From CAMPKL01 sp963805925 (GTDB lineage: Bacteria; Acidobacteriota; Terriglobia; Bryobacterales; UBA6623), in assembly GCA_963805925.1 (NCBI GenBank), contig CAWDWB010000003.1:1240001-1304000 (forward strand): a DNA stretch of 64,000 nt, written 5' to 3'. Below are positions 25,002-34,398 of this stretch, one piece after another. The translations under genes and the position numbers were made by a program. The notes under the pieces are model-generated. The model was not told where the DNA came from. It saw only the letters and a program-made list of their open reading frames with translations, and made no database searches. Every line of letters begins with the position of its first letter. Position 1 is the stretch's first letter.

Positions 25002-27364
25002 TGCGTTTCGCGGCGTGTATTTTTTTACTGGCGGCGCTGATTTTACCCAGCGTCGCGCGCCCCGATGCCGGCGTCCTCGTCTCCGGCGACGACGCGCAAC
25101 CCGATCCACGTAAGCTATCGCTCGACCGCATGAAGGTCGATGTACTCATCGACAACGGGATGGCGCGGGTGCGCATCCAGCAAGTCTTCGCCAGCCATGT
25201 GGCCTCGATTCAAGAAGGCGAGTGGTCTTTCGCGCTGCCGAGCGGCGCTGCGGTGTCGGACTTCGCGGTATGGGACGACGTCACTAGAATCCCCGGCGTG
25301 ATTCTGGAGCGGCGGCGGGCAGAAGATATCTACGCACGCCTCAAATCGCAGAGCATCGACCCAGGGCTCTTACGCCAGGGGGAGTACGGAGCGGACGAAG
25401 CGCGGCGGGGCACGGCATTCTCGGCCAAGGTCGCGCCGATTCTCGGCTACGGCTTCAAGAGAATTGAGATTGAATACCACGAGCGATTGAGCGTGGAAGA
25501 CCTGGTCTCGCGCTTCGCGCTGCCGCTGCGGCCGGACGCCTACCAGGAACAGACGGCGGGGCGCTTCGACTTGCGGATGGTCGTGCTTTCCGAGCATCCG
25601 CTGTCGGGGTTTCATGCGGTCGGGAATCAGTATCCACTACAGATTACCGAGCAGTCAGAGAATCGAATCGTCGCCGAGCTCCACGCCGACAATCTGGCGT
25701 TTAGCGAAGACCTGGGCGTCGAGTACGGCATCGAAGGCCGCCGCGACCAGCTGGAAGTCCTGACTTATCGGGATCCAGTCCCGCCTCCGCCGCATATCAC
25801 GGCGAACCGGCTGGGAGCTCCCGGCGTTGTGCCTGGTTACTTTTTAGCGTCGGCGCTTCTTTCGCTGCCGAACGCAGTACGCCGGAAAGCTCCGGACGAC
25901 GGCCCCGCGCGCACGCTGATCGCGCTCTTCGATTCCTCGTTGTCGATGCAGTGGGGCAAGTTGGATCGCAGCTTCCGCACGCTGGAGACGTTGCTGCAGC
26001 AACTGCGACCTCGGGATCAGTTCAACGTGATCGTCTTCAACGAAGACACTCACGCATTTTCGCCGGCGCCGCTCGCGGCGAACGCAGCAAACGCACAACG
26101 TGCGTTGGAGTTCGTACGCGCGGGGCAGATTCGCGGCGGCACCAATCTGCCGGCCGCCTGGAGAGCAGCCGCGGGGCAGTTCACTGGGTCGGCCGGCGAG
26201 CCTTATCTGTTCCAGCTCACCGACGGCGGCTCGACGATGGAAGCGGCGCGAAACGATCGGCTGCTTGAGCTGTATCAAAGTACATTCGGCGCGCTGCCGC
26301 CCGGCCGGCGTCCGCGGACGTTCACGCTGGCGATCGGCGACGATGCCAACCTGCCTTTGCTGCGGCTGATTACCGGAAGCGGCGGAGTATTCGAGCACAT
26401 CCGCTCGACCGAGCCGCTGGACTTCAAACTCGCTGCGTTCTTGCGAAAAATTGGCCGAACGCCGATCGCGGATCTTGACCTGAGCGTCCAATCGAACGCC
26501 CAACTCGATCTCATCTATCCGCTGACTCCCAACGCCTACCGCGGCTCGGTGGCCAGATGGGCGGGCCGTTACCTGGCGCCCGCCGCTCGGGCCTTGTTCC
26601 GGGTTACGGGTTCGGGCGTAAGTCTTGAGACGCGGCGCGATCTGCCCTCCAACGATCAGCAACATCCTCATGTCGCGCGTGAGTGGGCCAAGGCGCGGGT
26701 CGATGCGCTGCTCGAAAAGATTGAACGCGACGGCGAGGATCGGGAATCGATCGAAGAAATCATTCGCTGGTCCAAGCAGTTCAAGTTCGTCACACCATAC
26801 ACGTCTTTTCTTGCCGCGCCGCGCTCGCTGCTGCGGCCTCGAGTCATTCGGCCCGGGGATCCGATTCTACGGGTACAGACCGATCCTTCGATCACCTCGG
26901 TGACGGCGCTATTCCCGTTCGGATTGGTGAAGCAACTGCGCTACCTCGAAGCGGAAGACGCCTGGCAAACACGCTTTCTGGCGCCCAAAGATACGCCGGA
27001 CGGCCGCCACGAGGTCCGCTTGCTGCTGCGCGACGATCAAGGCCGGGTCTTCCGCGAAACGAAGGGTTTTCTCATTGCCAGTAAACCTCCCACGGTTCGC
27101 GCCAAGATGGACAAGCTGCGCTACCGGCCGGGCGAGCGGATAGACCTGCAGGTCAGCGCAAGCAGTACGACGCGCACCCTGGTGGCGCGCTTCTACGGCG
27201 CCCCGCCGACGGAGTTGCGTTGGAACCCGTCGGTCGGCTACAACACGGGCGCGCTGACGGTTCCGCACGATCTGCCGGCGGGCAACTACAAGCTGCAACT
27301 GACGGCGGAGGACTTCGCGCACAACATCGGCGTTGAGGAGGTGACCATTGCGGTTGCGCCTTAA
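25001..27364 (+). CDS. Secreted VIT and von Willebrand A domain protein
   Basis: The 787-residue protein starts with a signal peptide (about 1-20). A VIT (inter-alpha-trypsin) domain follows (about 35-170, with VRIQQVFASHVASIQEGEWSF and YARLKSQS). A vWA domain lies at about 300-480, with the metal-binding MIDAS motif DSSLS at about residue 310 in ALFDSSLSMQWG. The C-terminal part is Ig-like and strand-rich. VIT-vWA proteins bind partners or extracellular targets through a divalent metal ion. The gene is coupled on both sides: its ATG overlaps the propeller stop, and it contains the ribosome site and start of the next frame, which begins 17 bases before its own stop. Confidence 0.9.
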   Translation: MRFAACIFLLAALILPSVARPDAGVLVSGDDAQPDPRKLSLDRMKVDVLIDNGMARVRIQQVFASHVASIQEGEWSFALPSGAAVSDFAVWDDVTRIPGVILERRRAEDIYARLKSQSIDPGLLRQGEYGADEARRGTAFSAKVAPILGYGFKRIEIEYHERLSVEDLVSRFALPLRPDAYQEQTAGRFDLRMVVLSEHPLSGFHAVGNQYPLQITEQSENRIVAELHADNLAFSEDLGVEYGIEGRRDQLEVLTYRDPVPPPPHITANRLGAPGVVPGYFLASALLSLPNAVRRKAPDDGPARTLIALFDSSLSMQWGKLDRSFRTLETLLQQLRPRDQFNVIVFNEDTHAFSPAPLAANAANAQRALEFVRAGQIRGGTNLPAAWRAAAGQFTGSAGEPYLFQLTDGGSTMEAARNDRLLELYQSTFGALPPGRRPRTFTLAIGDDANLPLLRLITGSGGVFEHIRSTEPLDFKLAAFLRKIGRTPIADLDLSVQSNAQLDLIYPLTPNAYRGSVARWAGRYLAPAARALFRVTGSGVSLETRRDLPSNDQQHPHVAREWAKARVDALLEKIERDGEDRESIEEIIRWSKQFKFVTPYTSFLAAPRSLLRPRVIRPGDPILRVQTDPSITSVTALFPFGLVKQLRYLEAEDAWQTRFLAPKDTPDGRHEVRLLLRDDQGRVFRETKGFLIASKPPTVRAKMDKLRYRPGERIDLQVSASSTTRTLVARFYGAPPTELRWNPSVGYNTGALTVPHDLPAGNYKLQLTAEDFAHNIGVEEVTIAVAP

Positions 27365-27542
27365 GCACGCCGCTGCTGCCGCAGCAGCGCTTGGCGCGCT
27401 TGGCCTGGCGCGAGCGGACTTGCCGGACTGGGTGAGCTACGTGCGCGCAAGCGACAGCGTGGCCGGCGTGTTCTTCCGGGAGGTCGCCGATGCCCGGCGG
27501 ACCGCTGCTGGCGCGGCGGCCTCCCGCGGAGACAACGGCTAG
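27348..27542 (+). CDS. Signal-peptide-bearing leader frame of the TPR gene (frameshifted N-terminus or small ORF)
   Basis: A TTG at 27348 follows a strong GAGGAGG by 6 bases and encodes a 64-residue frame with a perfect signal peptide (basic MRLRLK, Ala-rich core, LARA cleavage region) and then DLPDWVSYVRASDSVAGVFFREV. That part reads like the N-terminus of the following TPR protein. The frame then loses sense and stops at 27542, while the TPR frame (+1 relative to it) runs on. A one-base shift near 27484-27490 would join them as REV-PMPGG. Either an assembly indel, a true frameshift mutation, a programmed shift, or a real 64-residue exported peptide. Confidence 0.6.
   Translation: MRLRLKHAAAAAAALGALGLARADLPDWVSYVRASDSVAGVFFREVADARRTAAGAAASRGDNG
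27478..27489 (+). promoter_or_regulatory. Ribosome binding site inside the leader frame
   Basis: GGGAGG (27478-27483) stands 6 bases before the ATG at 27490. It makes independent initiation of the giant TPR frame possible, without a signal peptide. Confidence 0.5.
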
Positions 27543-30500
27543 TCTGGGGTCGCTGATCGAAGCAACCCCGGATCAAGCGCAGCTCTACGCGCTCCGGGCG
27601 CGAGAGGCCGAGCGCGCTCTCGACTTCGAGGCAGCAGAACAGGATTGGAAGGAGTTCGCGTCACGCGTCGCCGACCCAGCTGCAGGGCAGCTCTCGCTCG
27701 CCGACTTCTACGAACGCCGCTTGAGACCGGTGGACGAAGTTGAGGCGCTGCTTGCCGTCGGCCGCAGCCCTTCGCCCGCGTCGGAACGATTCACCGAACC
27801 CGAACAGCAGCGGAGTTGGCAAGCGTTTGAGCGCGTCATCGAAGTCAGTCACAAGCACTTGCTGCCCGATCGCATCGCCTTGGAGGCCTATCGTTCGTGG
27901 CTCGCGCGCTATAGCGATCAACAGGCGGTTTACCGTCGCTATCTGGATTTCCTCGTAGCGCACGAGATGTTTGCCGCGGGCGAAAGCCTGTTGGCCGACT
28001 ACACGGCCGCGTTCCCCGCGGATTCGACGTTTCCTGTTGGGGCGCACGCTCAGCTCGCCAGCGCATCGAACGGGCCGGATGCCGCTTTGTTGCTTTTGGA
28101 GTCGTCCTTCGAACCGCTTTGGCCCCTGGAGCTTTTCGAGACTTACTTCCACTCGCTGGAAGAAGCGGATCGCCTTCGCGAGCGCTTGGATCAAGCCCAG
28201 CAACGGGTCGCTAGCGCTCCGGATGATCTGGCGTCTGTGTCTTGGGTCTTCCACTACCGCCGCCGCCAAGGTGATCGCGAAGGGGCGATCGTGGCACTGC
28301 AGGAGTTTATCGAGAACAAGGAGCGCCGTGCCGCCGAGTGGAGCGCCATCGACCTGCGAACCGCCGCGGAGTTGTTTTTGCGGGTTAACGACTACGTGGA
28401 CGCAGCACGCTGCCGTTACGCACTCTACAATCTGCCGGGCGCTTCAGCGGATGACCGCGAGTATGCACTGGGGGGCCTGATTGAGATCATCCTCGACGCC
28501 CCCGAGCAACCGATCGCCGCGGCATCGGGCGACTTTAGTTATTACCGCGATATCGCCACGGCGGATAGCGGCCCCGGCGCACTGAACGGCGTACTTTCGC
28601 TGCTGCTCAACTCGCAGGGTTTGGAGTGGAGCTGGCCGGCAAAGCAGCGTGCGGCAGGGCCTTATTTGCGACGGGCCAGGGCGCTCGAACTGCTGGAGAG
28701 GTTTGAGGCGGAGTTCCCGCAATCCGAGCAACGTTCGGCCCTCGATGCGAAGGCCGTGCGGGCATTCGGCGTCTACGGGGACGACCAAGCCGTCATCGAT
28801 CGCGGCCAACGTTTTTTGAGTCAGTTCGCCGATGCCGGTGAACGCAGCGAGATTCAGTTCTTGGTTGCCGAGGCGCATGCACGACGCGGCGAAACAGCAG
28901 AAGAGTTCGCCGCCTACGAGAGCATGCTGCGCGAACTATCAGCTCGCTTCGAGCAAGTTCCGCTAGGCCCTAACGTGGTTGCCGATCCATCGCAACGCTA
29001 CTACGGCAACGTGGGCGCCCCGCGATCGCCGGACTATGCACGGGTGCTCGATCGCTACGTCTCGCGGTTAGTTGGGCTGCAGCGGCTGCCCGACGCGGTG
29101 CGCGTTTACGTGCTGCAGCTCGCCGAGAACCCAGATGACCCTGGACTTTACGAGCGCATGGCGGCTTTCCTCGAAGCGAACCGCTTGACCGCGCAGGTAG
29201 AAGGCGTCTATCAGCAAGCGATCGCGCAATTCGGCGATGCATCTTGGAGCCACAAGCTGGGCCGTTGGTATTTGCGGCAGCAGCGCCAAGGGGAGTTTGA
29301 GCAGCTGACGCGCGAAGTCGTCGATTCTTTCGCGGGTACCGAGTTGGAGGGCTACTTTAACCAGGTCGCGGCGGGTCCGGGGATGACGGACCAACTCTAT
29401 CTGCGGCTGAACCAATATGCCTACGAACGCTTCCCGCACAATCTGACGTTCGTGCGCAATTTGCTGAACGCCTACCGCCGGCAGAGTACGAGAAACGAGG
29501 CTGCAGCACGAGACCTGCTGCGCCGCCATTGGTTCTATGCAGACGATTTGCGGCGGCAATACTTCGCCGCGCTCACCCAGTCGGGCCAGCTCGATGCGAC
29601 GATCGCAGAAGCGGTGGCGCGAGCCGGCGTCGATTGGACCGCAGCCGCGGCCAGCAACCCGGCCGGGACCCAGCTGGTCGCCGAGGGCGCCATTTGGAAG
29701 GCGGACTTCGAACAGGCCGCCGCGCCGGCCCTGGCGCTCGCAGCACTCAGCCCGAGCGATGAACCCGTCACGAGTCGTGCGACGGCGTTGCACCGCTCGT
29801 TGGCGGCGTTTGACCCGGCGAACACGGACCGCGCGATTACGCTTTCCGATGGACGCATCGAAGCGGATCCGGGCAACCGCACGCTGTTGGCGGAGGCCGG
29901 CGACATTTTGGCGGACCGCGGATTGATGGTTCAGGCGTCGCCCTATTGGGATCGAATCACTCAAACCGCGCCCGGCGACGCCCAATCCTATCTCGCCTCA
30001 GCAACCGTTTACTGGGACTACTATCTGTTTGATCAGGCCGTCGCACAGCTCAATGAGGGCCGCCGGCAACTCGGCAAACGTTCGCTCTATTCGTTCGAAG
30101 CGGGCGCGATCGAAGAAGGGCGCAACGACCCCGACGCGGCGATCCGCGAGTATCTGCAAGGCGCTCTCGATCAGCCTCCGGACGAGCAGTCCCGCCAACG
30201 GCTGGTGACGCTCGCGCGCCGGGCAGACTATCGCGACCAGATCGATCAAGCAACAGCCCAACTGACTTCGTCCGAGAGTCCGTCGCGGCAGGCCATCGAT
30301 CTACGCATCGCTGTACTCGAAGGACTGGATCGGCGCGACGAGCTTGAGACGCTGCTCGTCGCGGTCGCCGAGCGCACCGAGTCGCGCGGACTGCTGGAAC
30401 AAGTGGAGCAGGTCGCGCAATCCCGCGGCATCGACGCGGCACAGACCGCTGCGCTGCTCAAGCGCATCGACATCACTCGCGATCCGGTCGAGTTGCGGCG

Positions 30501-33500
30501 ATTGCGTATTCGACTGGCGCAACTTTACGAGTCGTTTGGCAATGCCAGCGCCGCGGAGCGAGTGAGCTCCCAGCTCTACGCCGAAGAGGGGCATATCGTC
30601 GGCGTCGTGCGCGAGAGAGTCGACTTCCTTTGGCGCAACGACAACCGAGCTGCAGCAATCGACGTCCTGCTCGAATCCGCCGCAGCCGCCTACCCCGCGC
30701 TGGCCGATCAACTGCGCTTTGAAGCCGCGCGCAAGGCGACCGATGCACAGAGTTACGGACGGGCGGAGACGATTCTGGACGCGCTGCTCACCGCCCATCC
30801 GTTCGATGCCGGCTACACCGCCGCGATGGCTGACCTGTTCGCGCGCCAAGGCCGCGATGATGCTCTAGCCGCCTTCTACGAACGGCAAATCGAGGCGGCG
30901 GGGAACGCTGGCCTGGCGCCGGATGCGCAGCGCTCCACAGTCGGCACGTTGCGTCAGGGGATCATCCCGGCTCTCAATCGTTTGGAGCGCTACACCGAGG
31001 CGGTCGACCAGTACATCGAACTGATCAATCGATTCCCGGATGACGAAGCGCTGACCAAGGAAGCGGCCTTCTACGCCGCAGACCACAGCCTAGGCGACCG
31101 GCTGGCAGACTACTATGTGCACACAACCGAGCAGTCGCCGCGCGATGTCCGCTACCACCGGGTCTTGGCGCGGATCGAAACGCACCTAGAGCGCTTCCCC
31201 GAAGCCATCGACGCCTATGGGCGAGCCTTGGCCGTCACTCCGAACGATGTGGCATTGTGGCGCGAGCGCACCGAGTTGCAAGAAAGATTATTGCGCTTGG
31301 AAGACGCGCTGGCGGGCTACCGGAAATTGCACGCACTGTCCTATCAGGACCCGCAGTGGATGCTGGCGGCGGCACGCGTTCACGCCCGGCGGGGCGAGAC
31401 GGCGGAAGCGGTTGCCGCGGTGCGGGCAGCGCTCATCGATGATCGTCCCGAACGCGCCAATGCTTACTTTTCGGCCGCTGAAAGTCTAGAGCAGTGGGGT
31501 ATGGTCGAAGAAGCGCTCACGTTGGCCTCGCGGGGAGTCGAGCTGGCCGGCGACCGGCTGCTCACGGAAGAGTCTAACGGCGCGCAGCTTTACGTAAAGT
31601 TGGCTGCACGATTGCGGCGGCATCCTGAGGCGGTAGATCGTCTGGTTGCCGCTGAGCCGTCACCAACGTATGACGGCTGGGAATATGGCCTGGCGCCAGC
31701 GTTTGAGAACCTCACGCGCACTGCTGCTGAGTACTTCACGCCGGAAGAAGAGCAGCAGTTCATCGGGTATCTGGCCTCGTTGCGGACTCGCCTGGATGCA
31801 TCGATCTACGAACACGCTTTGCTGCCTGCCGTTCGCGCTTCCGGTCCGGCGGAGCTGGAGGCTCGTTGGCTCGCGGCGGATCTGGTCGCCGACCCGGCTG
31901 GGGGCGACTATTCGCAGAAGAGAGCCCGGCTGATCGAACTGCAGCAGAAACGTATGCAGTACGCGGAGTTGGGCCGTCAGTTGGAAGATCACTGGCGGGC
32001 GTACCCGATGCGCAACCGTGTACCCTTCCTGCTCAATGAGTCGGCGAAGGCTTATCGCGTTGCAGGCGAAGTGGCGAACGAGTTTCGCGTGCTGGAGTTT
32101 CAGTCGTTGGCGAACTCGTGGCAGGAGCGCTACGCTGCGCTGCTGCTGGAGCGCAACCCCACCGAGTTGCTAAACCTGGCCCGCCGCCCCCTCGATTCTT
32201 TCGCGGATCGCACAGCGGAGTACGTGATCCTGCGCGGAGATTCCGATCTGGCGTGGAGAGCGCTCGAAGCCCGCGGGCAGGGTCGCCCCGCCGTGTGGGA
32301 ACGCGTCTACAAAGGATTGACCGGCGTGTTCCATGCAGACGCCGAAGCGCGCTATCGCGATGCTTACATCAGCGCGCTGGGAGACGCGGCGATCGGCGAC
32401 CGCATTGGCCAACCGGTCGACCGCGATCTGCAGCTTGCCGGCGATTTGTGGTTCTATCACGCGGCGCGATACGGCGAGCGGCAGGCAGCCATCGGCGCAG
32501 CCAACCCGGAATACTATCTCCCTGCCCAGACCGAGGCCCGCCCAGCCAGCGCGTCGGCACAGTTTGAACTCGGAGAACTCTACAACCAATACGCCTCTCC
32601 CCAGCGTGCGGAAGCTGCCTATCGGCTTGCGGTCGAGCTGAATCCCGATGCGCCGTTGTATCGGGTGAGATTGGGCGAGTCGGCCTTAGACGCGGGTGAC
32701 CGGGCCGCGGCGGTCGAGCATTGGAAGCAGGCCCTCGAGGGTTATGCCGCTCAGGTGCGCGCGTCTCAGCTCGGAGCGCAGTTCTGGGATGAGGTCGCTG
32801 ACTTGTTCGGCAAGATGGGCGCCCAGAGCATGCTGCCCGATCTGCGAACCGAGGGGGATTCGCTGTTGAGTCTCTACCTGACTCGCAGCGGACTGTTCCG
32901 CTTCGATCAATTGGCGAGAGCCTCTCTCGGCGCCGGCTATTCGACGGCCGAGCTGTTTGCCTTGGCGCCGAACGCCGCTGACCAGGTCTCTTTCTTCTCG
33001 GTCTTAGCCGATGCGGAGTGGCTGTCAGCCGGGGATCGCGAAGAGGCGTTCACTCGAGCGATCGCTAGTGCTGCGGAACAGTTGACCTCCGCGCCGCGCC
33101 CGCAAGCGCCGTACCGCAGGCAAGCGCTCAACGAACTGCGTTACCGGCTCATCGAGTTCCGTCTTGCCAATGGCCGGACCGCCGAGGCGCAAAGCCTTGT
33201 GGCGGACAGTGGGGAAGATTTTGTCGAGGCACTCACGGCTCAACGGCCGGCCCTCTACATCCAATTGCAGGCGGTCAGCGGCGCGGTGGGCGACCTGTTC
33301 GCGGCAAATGCCGCACCGCTACCCGAATTCGCCGTGCAAGAAGCGGTTGTCGCGTTGCGCGGGTCGGGTTCGGATGCAGCGGCTAACTCCGTGCTGCGGT
33401 TGTTCTACGAAAAGATGATTGCCCAGCGCGCCTACTCGCTCGGCTATTTTCTCGGTCTTGCGGAGTTGTATTTAGAGCAGGGTGCAAGTGGCCAGGCCGA

Positions 33501-34398
33501 AGCGCTGCTGCGGAGGATGACCGCCTTGAGCCCCGAGCCTTACGGCGCCCACCTGGACGCCTCCGCGCTCCTGGAGAAAGCGGGGCAGACGGCATCCGCA
33601 CTGGGCTTCGCTTCCGAAAAGATGCGCGCCGAACCGTGGAGCAAAGAATCTCAACTCGCAGTCGCGCGATTGGAAGGGAGTTCAGCGGCGCTGGCGTCGA
33701 TCGCTGGAGACGACAGGACGCCATACGATCTGCGCGCCCAAGCCGCGCAACAGTTGGCGGCCTCAGGAGGCAGCAACCAAAGCTTTGGATCGGATGAACT
33801 CGACTTGCTGGCTCGCGGCGCCGCGGCCCCAACCGCCAATCCCACTCAACCTGGCTTCTATCGTGCTCGAATCGCGGCCGCGGCTACAGCGCCGCTCAGC
33901 AGCCAGGTCACATTGCTGACCGAGGCATTAGCTCTGAGGCCCGAGGCAGCGGGCGACGTCCGGGAGCGGCTGTTCGAAGCAGCCCGCGCTGCGGGAAATC
34001 ACTACCGGGCCGTTGCGGCCCTTGAGCCGTTGCTGACTAACGGGACTTCGCTTGAGTTCGACTCCGCGTTCACGGAGAACGCCAGCCAGACAACTTTTCA
34101 ACCCTGGATGGTCGATTCCTTCTTGGCCGCTCTCAGCCTGCCGGCGAACCAACGGGCTGAGATCGCGACCAATCTTGCCGAATCGCTGCGAGCGACTGAT
34201 CGGCGGCAAGCCGCTCAGTCGATGCTCGACATCGCCATCGCGCTAGAGGACACCCCTGCGCGCCAGGAGGCCCGCCAAACGGTGGTCGAAGAAGCCGCCC
34301 GCCAGGTCGAAAACGCCCGGCGCAGACCGCGAGTAGGCGACCATCTCGATCAACCGGAAGTTGTGCGGCCGATGCTGGCCGCTGGAGGAGCACAGTGA
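27490..34398 (+). CDS. Giant TPR-repeat protein (2302 residues)
   Basis: At 2302 residues this is by far the largest protein in the window. It is helical throughout and carries many tetratricopeptide-like units, e.g. AIDAYGRALAVTPNDVALWRERTELQ, AVAAVRAALIDDRPERANAYF and AEAAYRLAVELNPDAPLYRVRLGE. No enzyme motif is visible, so a scaffold or assembly role is the best guess. As read from the ATG at 27490 it has no signal peptide, but one exists in the overlapping upstream frame (27348-27542), and I expect the native protein to be exported. Its stop overlaps the start of the next gene (GTGA). Codon use matches its neighbours, so recent transfer is not suggested. Confidence 0.9.
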   Translation: MPGGPLLARRPPAETTASLGSLIEATPDQAQLYALRAREAERALDFEAAEQDWKEFASRVADPAAGQLSLADFYERRLRPVDEVEALLAVGRSPSPASERFTEPEQQRSWQAFERVIEVSHKHLLPDRIALEAYRSWLARYSDQQAVYRRYLDFLVAHEMFAAGESLLADYTAAFPADSTFPVGAHAQLASASNGPDAALLLLESSFEPLWPLELFETYFHSLEEADRLRERLDQAQQRVASAPDDLASVSWVFHYRRRQGDREGAIVALQEFIENKERRAAEWSAIDLRTAAELFLRVNDYVDAARCRYALYNLPGASADDREYALGGLIEIILDAPEQPIAAASGDFSYYRDIATADSGPGALNGVLSLLLNSQGLEWSWPAKQRAAGPYLRRARALELLERFEAEFPQSEQRSALDAKAVRAFGVYGDDQAVIDRGQRFLSQFADAGERSEIQFLVAEAHARRGETAEEFAAYESMLRELSARFEQVPLGPNVVADPSQRYYGNVGAPRSPDYARVLDRYVSRLVGLQRLPDAVRVYVLQLAENPDDPGLYERMAAFLEANRLTAQVEGVYQQAIAQFGDASWSHKLGRWYLRQQRQGEFEQLTREVVDSFAGTELEGYFNQVAAGPGMTDQLYLRLNQYAYERFPHNLTFVRNLLNAYRRQSTRNEAAARDLLRRHWFYADDLRRQYFAALTQSGQLDATIAEAVARAGVDWTAAAASNPAGTQLVAEGAIWKADFEQAAAPALALAALSPSDEPVTSRATALHRSLAAFDPANTDRAITLSDGRIEADPGNRTLLAEAGDILADRGLMVQASPYWDRITQTAPGDAQSYLASATVYWDYYLFDQAVAQLNEGRRQLGKRSLYSFEAGAIEEGRNDPDAAIREYLQGALDQPPDEQSRQRLVTLARRADYRDQIDQATAQLTSSESPSRQAIDLRIAVLEGLDRRDELETLLVAVAERTESRGLLEQVEQVAQSRGIDAAQTAALLKRIDITRDPVELRRLRIRLAQLYESFGNASAAERVSSQLYAEEGHIVGVVRERVDFLWRNDNRAAAIDVLLESAAAAYPALADQLRFEAARKATDAQSYGRAETILDALLTAHPFDAGYTAAMADLFARQGRDDALAAFYERQIEAAGNAGLAPDAQRSTVGTLRQGIIPALNRLERYTEAVDQYIELINRFPDDEALTKEAAFYAADHSLGDRLADYYVHTTEQSPRDVRYHRVLARIETHLERFPEAIDAYGRALAVTPNDVALWRERTELQERLLRLEDALAGYRKLHALSYQDPQWMLAAARVHARRGETAEAVAAVRAALIDDRPERANAYFSAAESLEQWGMVEEALTLASRGVELAGDRLLTEESNGAQLYVKLAARLRRHPEAVDRLVAAEPSPTYDGWEYGLAPAFENLTRTAAEYFTPEEEQQFIGYLASLRTRLDASIYEHALLPAVRASGPAELEARWLAADLVADPAGGDYSQKRARLIELQQKRMQYAELGRQLEDHWRAYPMRNRVPFLLNESAKAYRVAGEVANEFRVLEFQSLANSWQERYAALLLERNPTELLNLARRPLDSFADRTAEYVILRGDSDLAWRALEARGQGRPAVWERVYKGLTGVFHADAEARYRDAYISALGDAAIGDRIGQPVDRDLQLAGDLWFYHAARYGERQAAIGAANPEYYLPAQTEARPASASAQFELGELYNQYASPQRAEAAYRLAVELNPDAPLYRVRLGESALDAGDRAAAVEHWKQALEGYAAQVRASQLGAQFWDEVADLFGKMGAQSMLPDLRTEGDSLLSLYLTRSGLFRFDQLARASLGAGYSTAELFALAPNAADQVSFFSVLADAEWLSAGDREEAFTRAIASAAEQLTSAPRPQAPYRRQALNELRYRLIEFRLANGRTAEAQSLVADSGEDFVEALTAQRPALYIQLQAVSGAVGDLFAANAAPLPEFAVQEAVVALRGSGSDAAANSVLRLFYEKMIAQRAYSLGYFLGLAELYLEQGASGQAEALLRRMTALSPEPYGAHLDASALLEKAGQTASALGFASEKMRAEPWSKESQLAVARLEGSSAALASIAGDDRTPYDLRAQAAQQLAASGGSNQSFGSDELDLLARGAAAPTANPTQPGFYRARIAAAATAPLSSQVTLLTEALALRPEAAGDVRERLFEAARAAGNHYRAVAALEPLLTNGTSLEFDSAFTENASQTTFQPWMVDSFLAALSLPANQRAEIATNLAESLRATDRRQAAQSMLDIAIALEDTPARQEARQTVVEEAARQVENARRRPRVGDHLDQPEVVRPMLAAGGAQ

